From contig FR884096.1 in the NCBI GenBank assembly GCA_000435975.1, positions 1 through 17,843 on the forward strand: a stretch of DNA of 17,843 bases. The letters are read 5' to 3'. Below the pieces are notes generated by a model. It ran no database searches, was not told the origin of the DNA, and was given only the letters and a program-made list of their open reading frames with translations. Of this stretch, positions 7,001 through 12,994 are shown piece by piece. Origin of the DNA: Oscillibacter sp. CAG:241. Lineage in GTDB: Bacteria > Bacillota > Clostridia > Oscillospirales > Oscillospiraceae. The position numbers were made by a program, and so were the translations under genes. How positions within the stretch are numbered: the stretch's first letter is position 1; each line of letters begins with the position of its first letter.

Positions 7001-8707
7001 CAGCGTGGTGAGCAGACCGTGACGCTGGCCTACGGCGCTGCCAAGGTGACCATCACCGTCACCGTGCTGCTGCCTGCGGGCAAGGATATTACCGTGTCCT
7101 TCGCTCTGCTGGGCGACTCCGCCCACGGCGACAGCGGCGACAAGCACACGCTGGCTGACAACAACCTGGAAACCTGGATCGACACCACGAAGGTCACGGT
7201 CAGCAACAACGCCACCGTGCTGGATGTGATCCTGGCCGTCGTTGGCGATAAGTTCGACATCAAGAACGAAAGCGGCAACTACATTCAGGCCATCACCCCC
7301 AAGGACGGCACGGAACTGGCTGAGTTTACCAACGGCAATCTCTCCGGCTGGATGTACACCCTCAACGGCGTACACCCCAACCTGGGCGTTGCACAGCAGT
7401 ACCTCAACGAGGGCGACGTGATCGTGTTCCACTACACAGATGATTACCTGAAGGAATACGAGGCCGAGCAGAACCGCACCAAGACCGCCGAGGAGGTCAT
7501 CGCCATGATCGACGCCATCGGCACGGTGGACCTCAGCAAGGCCGGTGCCATCAGCGCCGCACGTTCTGCTTATGACAAGCTGACCGACGCCGAAAAGGCT
7601 CTGGTCACGAACTACAACGTCCTGGTGGAAGCCGAGGCGGAATACGCCCGTCTGGCCGCCGAGCAGGGCAAGAAGCTCGACAACATCTACACCACCACCG
7701 GCGACTACATTTCCGGCCTTGGTACGCCGGATGTGGGTTCCATCGGCGGCGAGTGGATGGTCATTGATCTGGCCCGCTCCGGCCGCACGGTCCCCGACGG
7801 CTACTACGAGAAGGTCGTGGAGTATGTGCAGAAGCACGCCGACGAGAACGAGCGGCTGCATCGTGCGAAGTCCACGGACAACTCCCGTATCATTCTGGCC
7901 CTGACCGCTATCGGCAAGGATGTGACCAACGTTGGCGGCCACAACCTCCTGAGGGGTCTGGACAGCATGGACTACATCCAGACCCAGGGCATCAACGGCC
8001 CCATCTGGGCGCTCATCGCTCTGGACAGCCACAACTATCCGACCTCCGGCGATGTGACCCGTGAGAAGCTGATCCAGGCAATTCTGGACGCACAGCTTCC
8101 GGGCGGCGGCTGGAACCTCAGCGGTAATGACGCAGACCCCGACATGACCGCAATGGCCATTCAGTCTCTGGCTCCCTACTACAAGGAGAACGAGGCTGTG
8201 AAGGCCGCTGTGGACAAGGCGCTGGATGTGCTGTCTGAGCTGCAGCTGGCTACCGGCGGCTTCGGCAGCTGGGGCACCGAGAACAGCGAATCCTGCGCTC
8301 AGGTCATCGTGGCGCTGACTGCTCTGGGCATCGACCCGGCCAAGGACAGCCGCTTCATCAAGAACGGTCTGACGATTCTGGATGCGCTGGCCAGCTACTA
8401 TGTGGACGGCGGCGGCTTCCGCCACATCGCCAGCGGCGACCGTGACGGCATGGCCACCGAGCAGGGCTACTACGCTTTGGCGGCCTACTATCGCTTCATC
8501 AACAGCCAGACCCGGCTCTATGATATGAGCGATGTGACGATCAAGGCAAACGAGCAGCCCGACCAGCCTGTCCAGCCCACCGACCCGACGACCCCCGTGA
8601 CGCCTGCGACCGGGGATAATCAGCCGGTCATGCTGTGGTTTGGTTCTGTGCTGATTTCCGGCGCTGCGATCCTTCTGCTGGCTCAGAAGAAAAAGAAAGT
8701 CCGGTAA
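4064..8707 (+). CDS. Wall-anchored giant surface protein: GLUG, Big_3, DUF4430 and terpene-cyclase-like toroid
   Basis: 1547 residues; GTAGGAGGTACC sits before the ATG. Order: signal peptide 1-30 (ends QAFAA); cadherin-like and Ig-like beta domains ~200-500 (YQWYSN ... WYYCVV); beta-helix region with GLUG-type repeats ~515-870 (YVGGIIG, FAGGIAG, NVGGITG, NVGGIIG); Big_3 Ig-like domain ~925-1003; DUF4430 ~1006-1127 (ATVLDVIL, SGWMYTLNGVHPNLG, LNEGDVIVFHY); helical linker ~1140-1205; prenyltransferase/squalene-cyclase-like alpha toroid ~1206-1495 (GPIWALIALDS, LPGGGWNL, TGGFGSWG, DGGGFRH); Pro/Thr linker; PATGD sorting-type motif (~1515), hydrophobic segment and KKKKVR tail. Toroid plus DUF4430 are the two domains of transcobalamin/intrinsic factor, here in reverse order. 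Likely a cell-surface ligand-capture protein, cobalamin suggested by the upstream riboswitch. Terpene-cyclase catalysis is unlikely because the protein is exported. The N-terminal part is much more AT-rich than the C-terminal part. Confidence 0.9.
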   Translation: MKKRNGRKIIACALAFVLMIGVLPTQAFAATDSELKEIPSVETAEQSVDNVEEVSDGNNGLDPVQNDSETDSENKSIGNFEFYIATSSQSVKLASIKDNGKNTIYIPVSLMSKTAILDFTIKSDSTEQFSVAYSEFDIDGNEKETLTLKESNAGTVSINGSYREQYSFFRYISANNLKWTKTIELSYDGESVEYTVVPFCDVTKLSVTETAGAKNTRPMQLLADGTYTTTVVANSSVKITAGGGIQNVDTTAIDGAGSSVTKTFSGDESLNIRISSKVEGVEAREYTLNVKCIEKDYFPTFVGGTKPSAAGIKLTVAQGTKDFYLDSSEYIDAESISADTVYEWTLLSTKAVVSTEATCLVNTDAVAGAVFYTCKVTNIVDGFSYSTSYRYNIKISAEALDAPKVSIAPKIITCDFGKEATPLKVELKDAALGVQFHYQWYSNTVNDNSNGQLLQGETKSSLIVPTNTVGTTWYYCVVYKVFDGKTSPTATTECAQVTVNPWKTDMNGDGSADSPYEIATVSDIEYIRDSVNSGLSFDGVFFKFVSDITLPNGWTPIGCTVDGTNKFDPRNPDEKDNLRAFSGTILGNGKLLTVPKGGKPLLAYVKNATVKDLNIYGEEINGYGLVDGLHGVGFTSEDTFAIIIENVTLKSGTKTLKSGLIGAEVDMDVNGFAGASAAFITTIRNCTIEKDVVVGYDGTQSEIGAFAGRFQGIIENCVSHATVKGVDYVGGIIGSRDNAMGQCTVSKCSFDGTVIASGKFAGGIAGTMYTGAAAPNGIKTTIEACVASGSINGNENVGGITGGDMKVNQAWNSYSITGNTFSGKVSGAKNVGGIIGYYRSLNKFDNIAGNAYLKGCGAEQGIGAVDYVDTSCETHETASGATYFDTSKSLPDIYGVTKENHNRTDDPLGKDASNLTMEVEDATTPICYKLDISGDYKTTYTIGEALDLSGMVCTAHWTMNKADTVVDTKDIEITGFDTNQRGEQTVTLAYGAAKVTITVTVLLPAGKDITVSFALLGDSAHGDSGDKHTLADNNLETWIDTTKVTVSNNATVLDVILAVVGDKFDIKNESGNYIQAITPKDGTELAEFTNGNLSGWMYTLNGVHPNLGVAQQYLNEGDVIVFHYTDDYLKEYEAEQNRTKTAEEVIAMIDAIGTVDLSKAGAISAARSAYDKLTDAEKALVTNYNVLVEAEAEYARLAAEQGKKLDNIYTTTGDYISGLGTPDVGSIGGEWMVIDLARSGRTVPDGYYEKVVEYVQKHADENERLHRAKSTDNSRIILALTAIGKDVTNVGGHNLLRGLDSMDYIQTQGINGPIWALIALDSHNYPTSGDVTREKLIQAILDAQLPGGGWNLSGNDADPDMTAMAIQSLAPYYKENEAVKAAVDKALDVLSELQLATGGFGSWGTENSESCAQVIVALTALGIDPAKDSRFIKNGLTILDALASYYVDGGGFRHIASGDRDGMATEQGYYALAAYYRFINSQTRLYDMSDVTIKANEQPDQPVQPTDPTTPVTPATGDNQPVMLWFGSVLISGAAILLLAQKKKKVR

Positions 8708-8722
8708 TCCCATTTAGGACCT

Positions 8723-8756
8723 TTGCGCCGGGGCGCACTCATGCGTCCCGGCGCAA
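8723..8756 (+). terminator. Terminator-like hairpin after the giant surface protein
   Basis: 15-bp GC-rich stem (8723-8737 with 8742-8756, one G-U), followed by a short TTT. Its position 16 bases after the stop supports termination despite the short U tract. Confidence 0.75.
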
Positions 8757-9140
8757 TTTCAAACAACGTGCTGGATTTTAGGAAATGCCTATGCAAATGA
8801 AGAACGTGAACTATCCCTAAGACCCATCATAGAAATCCATATTGGAATGTAGCGCAAACTGCCCGAATGGTGTGGTTTCTGCACTTACGCTTTGAACCGG
8901 CTCTGCTATGCCTTTGGCATGGCAGAGCCGGTTTTTGCTTTTGCGGAAGAAACTCTGAGGTGGTTCCCCAACCGGTTTAGAAAAGGCGTGCTCATTCACA
9001 CCTTCCGGCGCAGGAGAATCCTTCCGCCTGTGCCGCTCCATGCAGACTGCGGCAAAGGCAGAAAATCTTCTGATTTTTCTGCCTTTCGTCCCATAGCAAG
9101 CAGAAAATGTGCGGCCAATAGGTGCCGTGGCCCTCCTCCC
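8757..9140. other. Intergenic stretch with hairpins and no convincing gene
   Basis: No frame here has a ribosome site plus recognisable protein. It contains a long hairpin at 8895-8933 (18-bp arms, one G-U, then TTTT) that acts as a plausible terminator, and a second hairpin at 9054-9086 (14-bp arms, one bulge) without a U tract. A short frame ending at 8894 (..NGVVSALTL-stop) abuts the first hairpin and could be the tail of a lost gene; this is not supportable further. Confidence 0.4.
8895..8937 (+). terminator. Intrinsic terminator, possibly of a decayed gene
   Basis: AACCGGCTCTGCTATGCC (8895-8912) pairs with 8916-8933 with a single wobble and is followed by TTTT. There is no intact gene directly upstream, so it may be the remnant of a deleted gene or a second stop for the surface-protein transcript. 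Confidence 0.7.
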
Positions 9141-9176
9141 TCAATATGAAACCCAAAATTCATATTGAAACGGAGG
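9133..9176 (+). promoter_or_regulatory. Hairpin that may mask the sigma-factor ribosome site
   Basis: Perfect 10-bp inverted repeat TCAATATGAA (9141-9150) and TTCATATTGA (9159-9168), with CCTCC just upstream (9135-9139) able to pair with the ribosome site GGAGG (9172-9176). The combined stem would sequester the start region of the gene at 9185. Confidence 0.5.
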
Positions 9177-9184
9177 AAAATACG

Positions 9185-9694
9185 ATGGATGGAAACCATC
9201 CGAAAAACAAAGGCACGCATCCACGCCGTGCAAAGGCGAAAGACAACCCCTACACGATTTACACAACCGGCTCCGATAACGGCCATCCGAAGTACATTCT
9301 GGAGTTTACGGACGGCCAGAAGCGGCCGCAGCGGCTTGAAATAGAGCAAGCGCTCTATGAACTGTTTGACCAATTTGAACTGGAGGATAAACGCTTTCTG
9401 AACGAGGTAGACCGGCACTATGAGCACATTGACCTGACCGAAGCCGAGATAGAGCATCGGGCGGCCTACCCGAAAGAATCTCTGGAGGAAGAAATTGGCC
9501 GGGTGCTCCTCTACGAGGAATTACATAAGGGAATCTCACAACTGACACAAACGCAGCAGCGGAGATTGGCGCTCTACTATTTCCACGGGCTTACCTATGA
9601 GCAGATCGCAGCAGCGGAAGGGTGCCGGTATCAGGCCGTCCGGGATTCGGTACGATCCGCAATCCAGAAATTGAAATACTTCATGAGTGAGTAA
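9185..9694 (+). CDS. ICE sigma-70-like regulator (region 4 HTH)
   Basis: 169 residues; the start at 9185 is chosen because GGAGG ends 8 bases upstream and MDGNHPKNKG follows. The C-terminal ~60 residues form a sigma region 4-type helix-turn-helix: LTQTQQRRLALYYFHGLTYEQIAAAEGCRYQAVRDSVRSAIQKLK (~120-164, written here as the span of the domain's hallmark LTYEQIA turn and the AVRDSVRSAI recognition helix). The N-terminal half (YTIYTT ... ILEFTDGQKR ... FELEDKRFLNEVDRHYEH) is typical of the small sigma-like proteins in Tn916/Tn1549-type elements, which help switch on element genes. It has no region 2, so it is not a complete sigma factor by sequence. It is isolated between terminators, with a hairpin over its ribosome site. 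Confidence 0.8.
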   Translation: MDGNHPKNKGTHPRRAKAKDNPYTIYTTGSDNGHPKYILEFTDGQKRPQRLEIEQALYELFDQFELEDKRFLNEVDRHYEHIDLTEAEIEHRAAYPKESLEEEIGRVLLYEELHKGISQLTQTQQRRLALYYFHGLTYEQIAAAEGCRYQAVRDSVRSAIQKLKYFMSE

Positions 9695-9704
9695 CCTGTC
9701 TATG

Positions 9705-9734
9705 GGGCGGCAGAAATCTTCTGCCGCCCTTCTT
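9705..9734 (+). terminator. Intrinsic terminator of the sigma-like gene
   Basis: Perfect 11-bp stem GGGCGGCAGAA / TTCTGCCGCCC (9705-9715, 9719-9729), three-base loop, followed by TTCTT. Confidence 0.9.
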
Positions 9735-9976
9735 ATTATCAATTTGAAACTTGAATTTGTGTACATCTGCTGTCATAAGACAATTCGCCAAAGTATTACC
9801 TCTTCCTCACAAACACATAGCACAGCACTTAATGCAGAGTGTATTACCGCTAAAATTGCGCCAGATATAATTTAATATCCGTTTTCAGTAATGCATTATA
9901 TAGAATCTTTTTAATTTTATATCAATATTATGCTCATATCTGTATTATTCAGGATAGATTTCAGATTTTCTCACAG
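9735..9976. other. AT-rich intergenic stretch, nothing recognised
   Basis: Markedly AT-rich compared with the genes to the left. There is no ribosome site with a plausible frame on either strand, no strong hairpin and no repeat. It probably marks the left edge of a separately acquired insert that includes the membrane protein at 10132. Confidence 0.4.
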
Positions 9977-10005
9977 TTGATATATTGATCCTTCTTGGAT
10001 ATAAT
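9977..10005 (+). promoter_or_regulatory. Promoter of the membrane-protein gene
   Basis: TTGATA (9977-9982), 17-bp spacer, TATAAT (10000-10005). The predicted start is ~10012, giving a ~120-base leader. The leader contains a second good ribosome-site-like run AAAGGAGGG (10031-10039) with no ATG/GTG/TTG at a normal distance. Confidence 0.65.
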
Positions 10006-10131
10006 TGGGGCGAAAATAAGTTGGAGATATAAAGGAGGGAATATATCGGCCATCGAAATAAGTTAATCTCAGTTCCATCCCAAGTTAAAGTACACCATGA
10101 CTACTTTCTATACAAAGGAGAGGAATATCGT

Positions 10132-10797
10132 ATGACTTTTCATCACAAAAAGCGGGTTCAAAAGCATAACTTTTCGGTGGAGGTACTGTCTGAATTATCT
10201 AACCAAGCGAGTCAAGTACTTACCTCTATGCAGGTTGCGCTAGGCTTTGTTATGGCATTCAACACTGCTTTATTGGCTCTGCTTGTAAACATTGGCCAAA
10301 CTATTAACAGTAATTGTGCAATTGAACTTGGGCGTGCAGTTAAAATAACCGATGCTTGCAAAGCCTTACTTTGCATTCCTAATATCATTCCTTGGGCTGC
10401 ATGCACCGTATTTGCATACATTGGAGGACGCACAAATCTTGCGGCGCTTGAAATGCATATGCATATGAATGAGCATTATTCCAAACTAGTCTCTAACTAT
10501 AACGGGATCGCAAAAAGTAGCTTGGCTGACGGTCAACTTCCTGATATTTCAGTGTGTTTGAAGCAAGATTTAGTAGAACGAATCTACTACATTGCAGCAT
10601 ATTGGTTTTTCTTCCTATGTGCATTATTTCTTACCTGCTTTTTTACATCTTCGGTTTATTTCCAAGTCATAAAAGACGGACATATATACGCATGGGTCAC
10701 CAACTTTTTCATAATTTCGCTCGCATTTTGTGCCTTGACATTTTTCCGTTTTTACAAACGGACTGGTTATACCTTTCAGTTTCGCAAAAAAACTTAG
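10132..10797 (+). CDS. Four-TM membrane protein of unknown function (AT-rich cargo)
   Basis: 221 residues; AAAGGAGAGG lies upstream of the ATG. Hydrophobic segments at ~34-56, 78-98, 151-178 and 185-207 suggest four transmembrane helices. A soluble loop of ~50 residues (His/Met-rich LEMHMHMNEHYSK at ~106-118) lies between the second and third, and the N-terminal ~30 residues and C-terminal tail are basic. I recognise no catalytic motif or named family. Codon use is AT-rich (22 of 60 bases G/C in 10261-10320), unlike the GC-rich ICE genes around it, and it has its own promoter and terminator, so it looks like a recently acquired single-gene cargo. The two-pairs-of-TM layout around a soluble region resembles small membrane effectors of phage-defence systems, but no sensor partner is adjacent; that idea is weak. 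Confidence 0.7.
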   Translation: MTFHHKKRVQKHNFSVEVLSELSNQASQVLTSMQVALGFVMAFNTALLALLVNIGQTINSNCAIELGRAVKITDACKALLCIPNIIPWAACTVFAYIGGRTNLAALEMHMHMNEHYSKLVSNYNGIAKSSLADGQLPDISVCLKQDLVERIYYIAAYWFFFLCALFLTCFFTSSVYFQVIKDGHIYAWVTNFFIISLAFCALTFFRFYKRTGYTFQFRKKT

Positions 10798-10818
10798 GAC
10801 AATACTAAAGTTAAATCT

Positions 10819-10855
10819 AGCAGTCCCAAGCTCAGATTATGTGCTTGGGACTGCT
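10819..10855 (+). terminator. Hairpin terminator after the membrane protein
   Basis: Perfect 13-bp stem AGCAGTCCCAAGC / GCTTGGGACTGCT (10819-10831, 10843-10855) with an 11-base loop. The following run is TGTGTGTT, so the U tract is poor, but position and stem strength fit a terminator. Confidence 0.65.
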
Positions 10856-10966
10856 TGTGTGTTCATGCAGCCGTCCGATAGATTAGCTATATTATACTGC
10901 ACTGCTAAAACAATTCTATTCTTTCCAACTGCACTTCAATCCAGTTGCAGTAGAAAACACTATAGC

Positions 10967-10999
10967 AAGGGGCTATCTCACTTAGAGACAGCCCCTTTT
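10967..10999. terminator. Hairpin terminator between converging genes
   Basis: 13-bp stem (10967-10979 with 10985-10997, one wobble) followed by TTTT-C on the plus strand. It lies 24 bases beyond the stop of the minus-strand DUF4430 gene and probably serves that gene and the converging plus-strand transcript. The better U tract is on the plus strand. Confidence 0.7.
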
Positions 11000-11023
11000 C
11001 GTGCACCTAAATTTGATTGCTAA

Positions 11024-11854
11024 TTAGCCACCGGCAGCATAACCGCCGCCAATATCTTCGCCCAAACCTACACAGGTATACATCCAGCAAATCTCATCCC
11101 CCTGCTGCAGCGCATAGCGGGAGCAGCCGTAGTTGGGGAACCAGCCATTGACCTTATACATCCAGCCGGACTGGCTGCCAACATCGAACTCATACAGATT
11201 CGCAATTCCTTCGACATAGGCACTGTTGTAAATAGGCGTCCAACTTGATTCCATGTGTATGCCCCGCTCCCGGCAGGTGCGCTGCAGTACGTCGAAGACG
11301 CTTTCGCCCTCGGAGAATGTTACCGTGGTCGTGTCAAGAATGATGCCATCGGAAGGAACGATTTCCTTTTTGGATTCTTTCACCTTGTCCATGTTGTCAA
11401 GGATCGTTTTGCAGGTAGTGGAGATCGTGCAGGTATATTTCGTCGATGTATCGACTTCGGCATCTTCCGGCTCCGCAGGTGCGGGCTTTCCATCCGGTAC
11501 CGGGTCGGTTTGGTATTTATCCTTCCCCGTTGAGGGGTCAATCTCCTGCTTTCCGCTTGTAGAAGGCGTTTCCTGCGCACTGTCAGACGGCGTCGTATCC
11601 TCCGGTTTCTCCGTATCCGTGGATTCATCTGATGGAGTATCCGTATCAGAAGGTGTCTGAATTTCCTCCTGCTGCGGAGGTTCAGTGACATTATCAGCAG
11701 GCTTACCGCTCTGACCAAACGAAAAGGCCACCACAGACGTGACCAGCACCGCAACGATCAGTGCAGCACCGATTCCAATGGACAGCAGTTTTTTCTTCTT
11801 TGGCTTTTCCGGTTCCGGCTGCGGTTCCAGATGCGGTTCTTCAAACAAGCTCAT
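11024..11854 (-). CDS. Membrane-anchored DUF4430 protein
   Basis: 276 residues. The start at 11854 has AAGGGAG on the minus strand at a normal distance. Short cytoplasmic Glu/Pro/Lys N-terminus (1-22), one hydrophobic anchor (~23-47, LLSIGIGAALIVAVLV), then ~80 residues of acidic Ser/Thr/Pro/Asp-rich stalk (repeated TPSD/DTPSD units), and a C-terminal DUF4430 domain (~145-265): TTVTFSEGESVFDVLQRTC, SGWMYKVNGWFPNYGCSRY, LQQGDEICWMY. This is the canonical form of the domain, clearer than in the protein at 3260. Topology puts DUF4430 outside the membrane on a flexible stalk. It could pass ligand from the wall-anchored protein toward the membrane, by analogy with corrinoid relay; no transporter gene is present here. 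It has its own promoter and no riboswitch was seen in front of it. Pairs of Cys in the domain could form disulfides. Confidence 0.85.
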   Translation of the reverse strand: MSLFEEPHLEPQPEPEKPKKKKLLSIGIGAALIVAVLVTSVVAFSFGQSGKPADNVTEPPQQEEIQTPSDTDTPSDESTDTEKPEDTTPSDSAQETPSTSGKQEIDPSTGKDKYQTDPVPDGKPAPAEPEDAEVDTSTKYTCTISTTCKTILDNMDKVKESKKEIVPSDGIILDTTTVTFSEGESVFDVLQRTCRERGIHMESSWTPIYNSAYVEGIANLYEFDVGSQSGWMYKVNGWFPNYGCSRYALQQGDEICWMYTCVGLGEDIGGGYAAGG

Positions 11855-11939
11855 ACTGTGTCTCCCTTCTGCAGGTAGATTTTCTGCTGCACAGACACTT
11901 TTTAGATTGGACAGCAGTTAGGTATAATAATCAATTACT

Positions 11940-11967
11940 ATTATACATATTCTAATAATAAAATCAA
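11940..11967 (-). promoter_or_regulatory. Promoter of the membrane-anchored DUF4430 gene
   Basis: Minus strand TTGATT (11967-11962), 16-bp spacer, TATAAT (11945-11940). The expected start is ~11933, giving an ~80-base leader before the ATG at 11854 with room for only a short control element. Confidence 0.55.
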
Positions 11968-12063
11968 TATGAACGCTGCGGTTTGCACAGAATTCCTGCC
12001 TGTATCCCATGGCAGATAAAAATTTTTCAAATCGTGCCTTGTAAAATGGGCTTTGAGTGAGGA

Positions 12064-12096
12064 AGAAGGTAGAGAGACAGAAACTCTCTACCTTCT
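12064..12096. repeat. 13-bp perfect hairpin
   Basis: AGAAGGTAGAGAG (12064-12076) pairs with CTCTCTACCTTCT (12084-12096) across a 7-base loop. There is no strong U tract on either side. It could be a weak terminator or an RNA element in the long non-coding stretch 11968-12299, in which no convincing gene was found on either strand (the minus-strand frames there have no ribosome site or family resemblance). Confidence 0.5.
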
Positions 12097-12299
12097 CTCC
12101 GCTTGTGCGGCGAGTGGTCAAGTGTACCTTGACAACCCCATACCCATTCATCAAGTACATTCCCATAGGCGATGCGATGAGCAAAAGCTACCTTAGCAGC
12201 TGCGCCACGACCTGCCGGATGAAATAACCAGACCGCACCTCTTATTAATTTTCTGTCTGTGTTTTGCTTCTTCCGGTAGCGAGCGAGAAAAGCGGCTAT

Positions 12300-12573
12300 C
12301 AGCACACGGCGGCTCCGTGTGTGGCCATGACCGCCTGTGGGGGCGATACTCCTGTCCGGCCATAAAGTCGAGCGTTGAAGCGGTTTCTGCCGTGGTCCGT
12401 CGTAACAAGTGGGGGCAGCTCGGAGAGATCCTCGGAGGGGTGCAATTCCCGTGGAGCCGACAGCCATCGGCCGCTTGATGATTTCCTGTGCAGGTGGGGC
12501 GTCGAGGACAAGTGACCTGCAAATAACGATTATGACTGGCTGGGTGAAAATGCTATGTTTTCTCCCGGCCTTT
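12300..12573 (+). ncRNA. Candidate structured leader RNA upstream of the DUF3848 gene
   Basis: About 270 GC-rich bases without a plausible gene, rich in local pairings: GCCGA/TCGGC hairpin (12455-12470), GCAGGT/ACCTGC (12490-12495 with 12515-12520), and duplicated CTCGGAG (near 12419-12437). It ends in a terminator-like hairpin (12538-12570, GGCTGGGTGAAAA with TTTTCTCCCGGCC, then TTT), 52 bases before the gene start. It contains GGGGTGCAATTCCC (12437-12450), which recalls the cobalamin aptamer GGTGxAAxxCC box, but the rest of that consensus is not convincing. A riboswitch-like or attenuator leader is inferred from the layout only. Confidence 0.4.
12538..12573 (+). terminator. Attenuator-like terminator before DUF3848
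   Basis: 13-base arms (12538-12550, 12558-12570) pairing with one wobble and one mismatch, followed by TTTACTT. It lies directly upstream of a ribosome site and GTG start, so it may stop transcription conditionally. Confidence 0.5.
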
Positions 12574-12624
12574 ACTTAGCCGCAGCGAATACGGCATCCT
12601 TTACGGAAGCGGAGGTGAACCAGC

Positions 12625-12957
12625 GTGACCAATGAAGAACTGAACACAGCCTTATATGAAAAGATGTTTGCCGAGCAGGAGACTTATCGGGCGTGGCTGC
12701 TTGCGCAGGCACCGGAAGAAATCCTGAATCACACCTATGAATATACCGTGCGGGAAGATATTCTGATGTCTCTGGAATACAACAGCCTGCCGAACACACA
12801 GGTGCGGGCGTTGCTGAAATCCCCCAGTCCCCTTGCAGATGTGTTTGCGGCATGGGAGGACCGGGAGACAAGCTATATGGAGGAAATCTGGCAGACTGTC
12901 ACAGGCCGAGCCAGAGAGGCGACACAGAAGTTCCGGAACGCACAAAAAGAGCGATAG
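12625..12957 (+). CDS. DUF3848 domain protein of conjugative element
   Basis: 110 residues with a GTG start at 12625, preferred because GGAGGTG (12611-12617) is at the right distance. The sequence matches the DUF3848 family recalled from Firmicutes ICEs: LYEKMFAEQETYRAWLLAQ, PEEILNHTYEYTVREDILMSLE, ALLKSPSPLADVF and a final helical basic segment. Function is unknown. In these elements DUF3848 is often joined to or followed by DUF3849, which is absent here. It is all-helical by appearance, with no signal peptide or membrane segment. It is followed by a terminator at 12962, so it forms a single-gene unit under the long upstream leader. Confidence 0.85.
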   Translation: MTNEELNTALYEKMFAEQETYRAWLLAQAPEEILNHTYEYTVREDILMSLEYNSLPNTQVRALLKSPSPLADVFAAWEDRETSYMEEIWQTVTGRAREATQKFRNAQKER

Positions 12958-12961
12958 CAGC

Positions 12962-12994
12962 AAAGTCCGGTTGGAGAACCCAATCGGACTTTTT
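12962..12994 (+). terminator. Intrinsic terminator after DUF3848
   Basis: 13-bp stem AAAGTCCGGTTGG with CCAATCGGACTTT (12962-12974, 12980-12992; one wobble), followed by TT-A and embedded in TTTTT. Confidence 0.8.

Noticed and set aside
7605..8520. The alpha toroid as an active squalene/hopene cyclase or prenyltransferase
   Set aside because: The protein is exported and wall-anchored, the usual catalytic DxDD-type motif is not evident, and its partner domain is DUF4430.
6041..8713. An 890-codon open frame on the minus strand opposite the giant surface-protein gene
   Set aside because: It is a shadow of GC-rich codons of the plus-strand gene; no ribosome site, low-complexity Val/Gly/Ala-rich product, and the plus-strand frame has clear domains.
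8892..9149. 85-aa plus-strand frame between the surface protein and the sigma-like gene
   Set aside because: It runs through a terminator hairpin, has no ribosome site, and its composition (Arg/Pro/Cys-rich) is typical of a chance frame.
12027..12467. Minus-strand frames (up to 146 aa) in the intergenic region
   Set aside because: No ribosome site, several overlapping frames of similar length, no family resemblance; they run antisense to the structured leader.
12437..12520. A second cobalamin riboswitch
   Set aside because: Only the GGTGCAAxxCC box and a loose ACCTGC end resemble the aptamer; the CxGCxACTGT core is absent, so I list it only as an unidentified leader.
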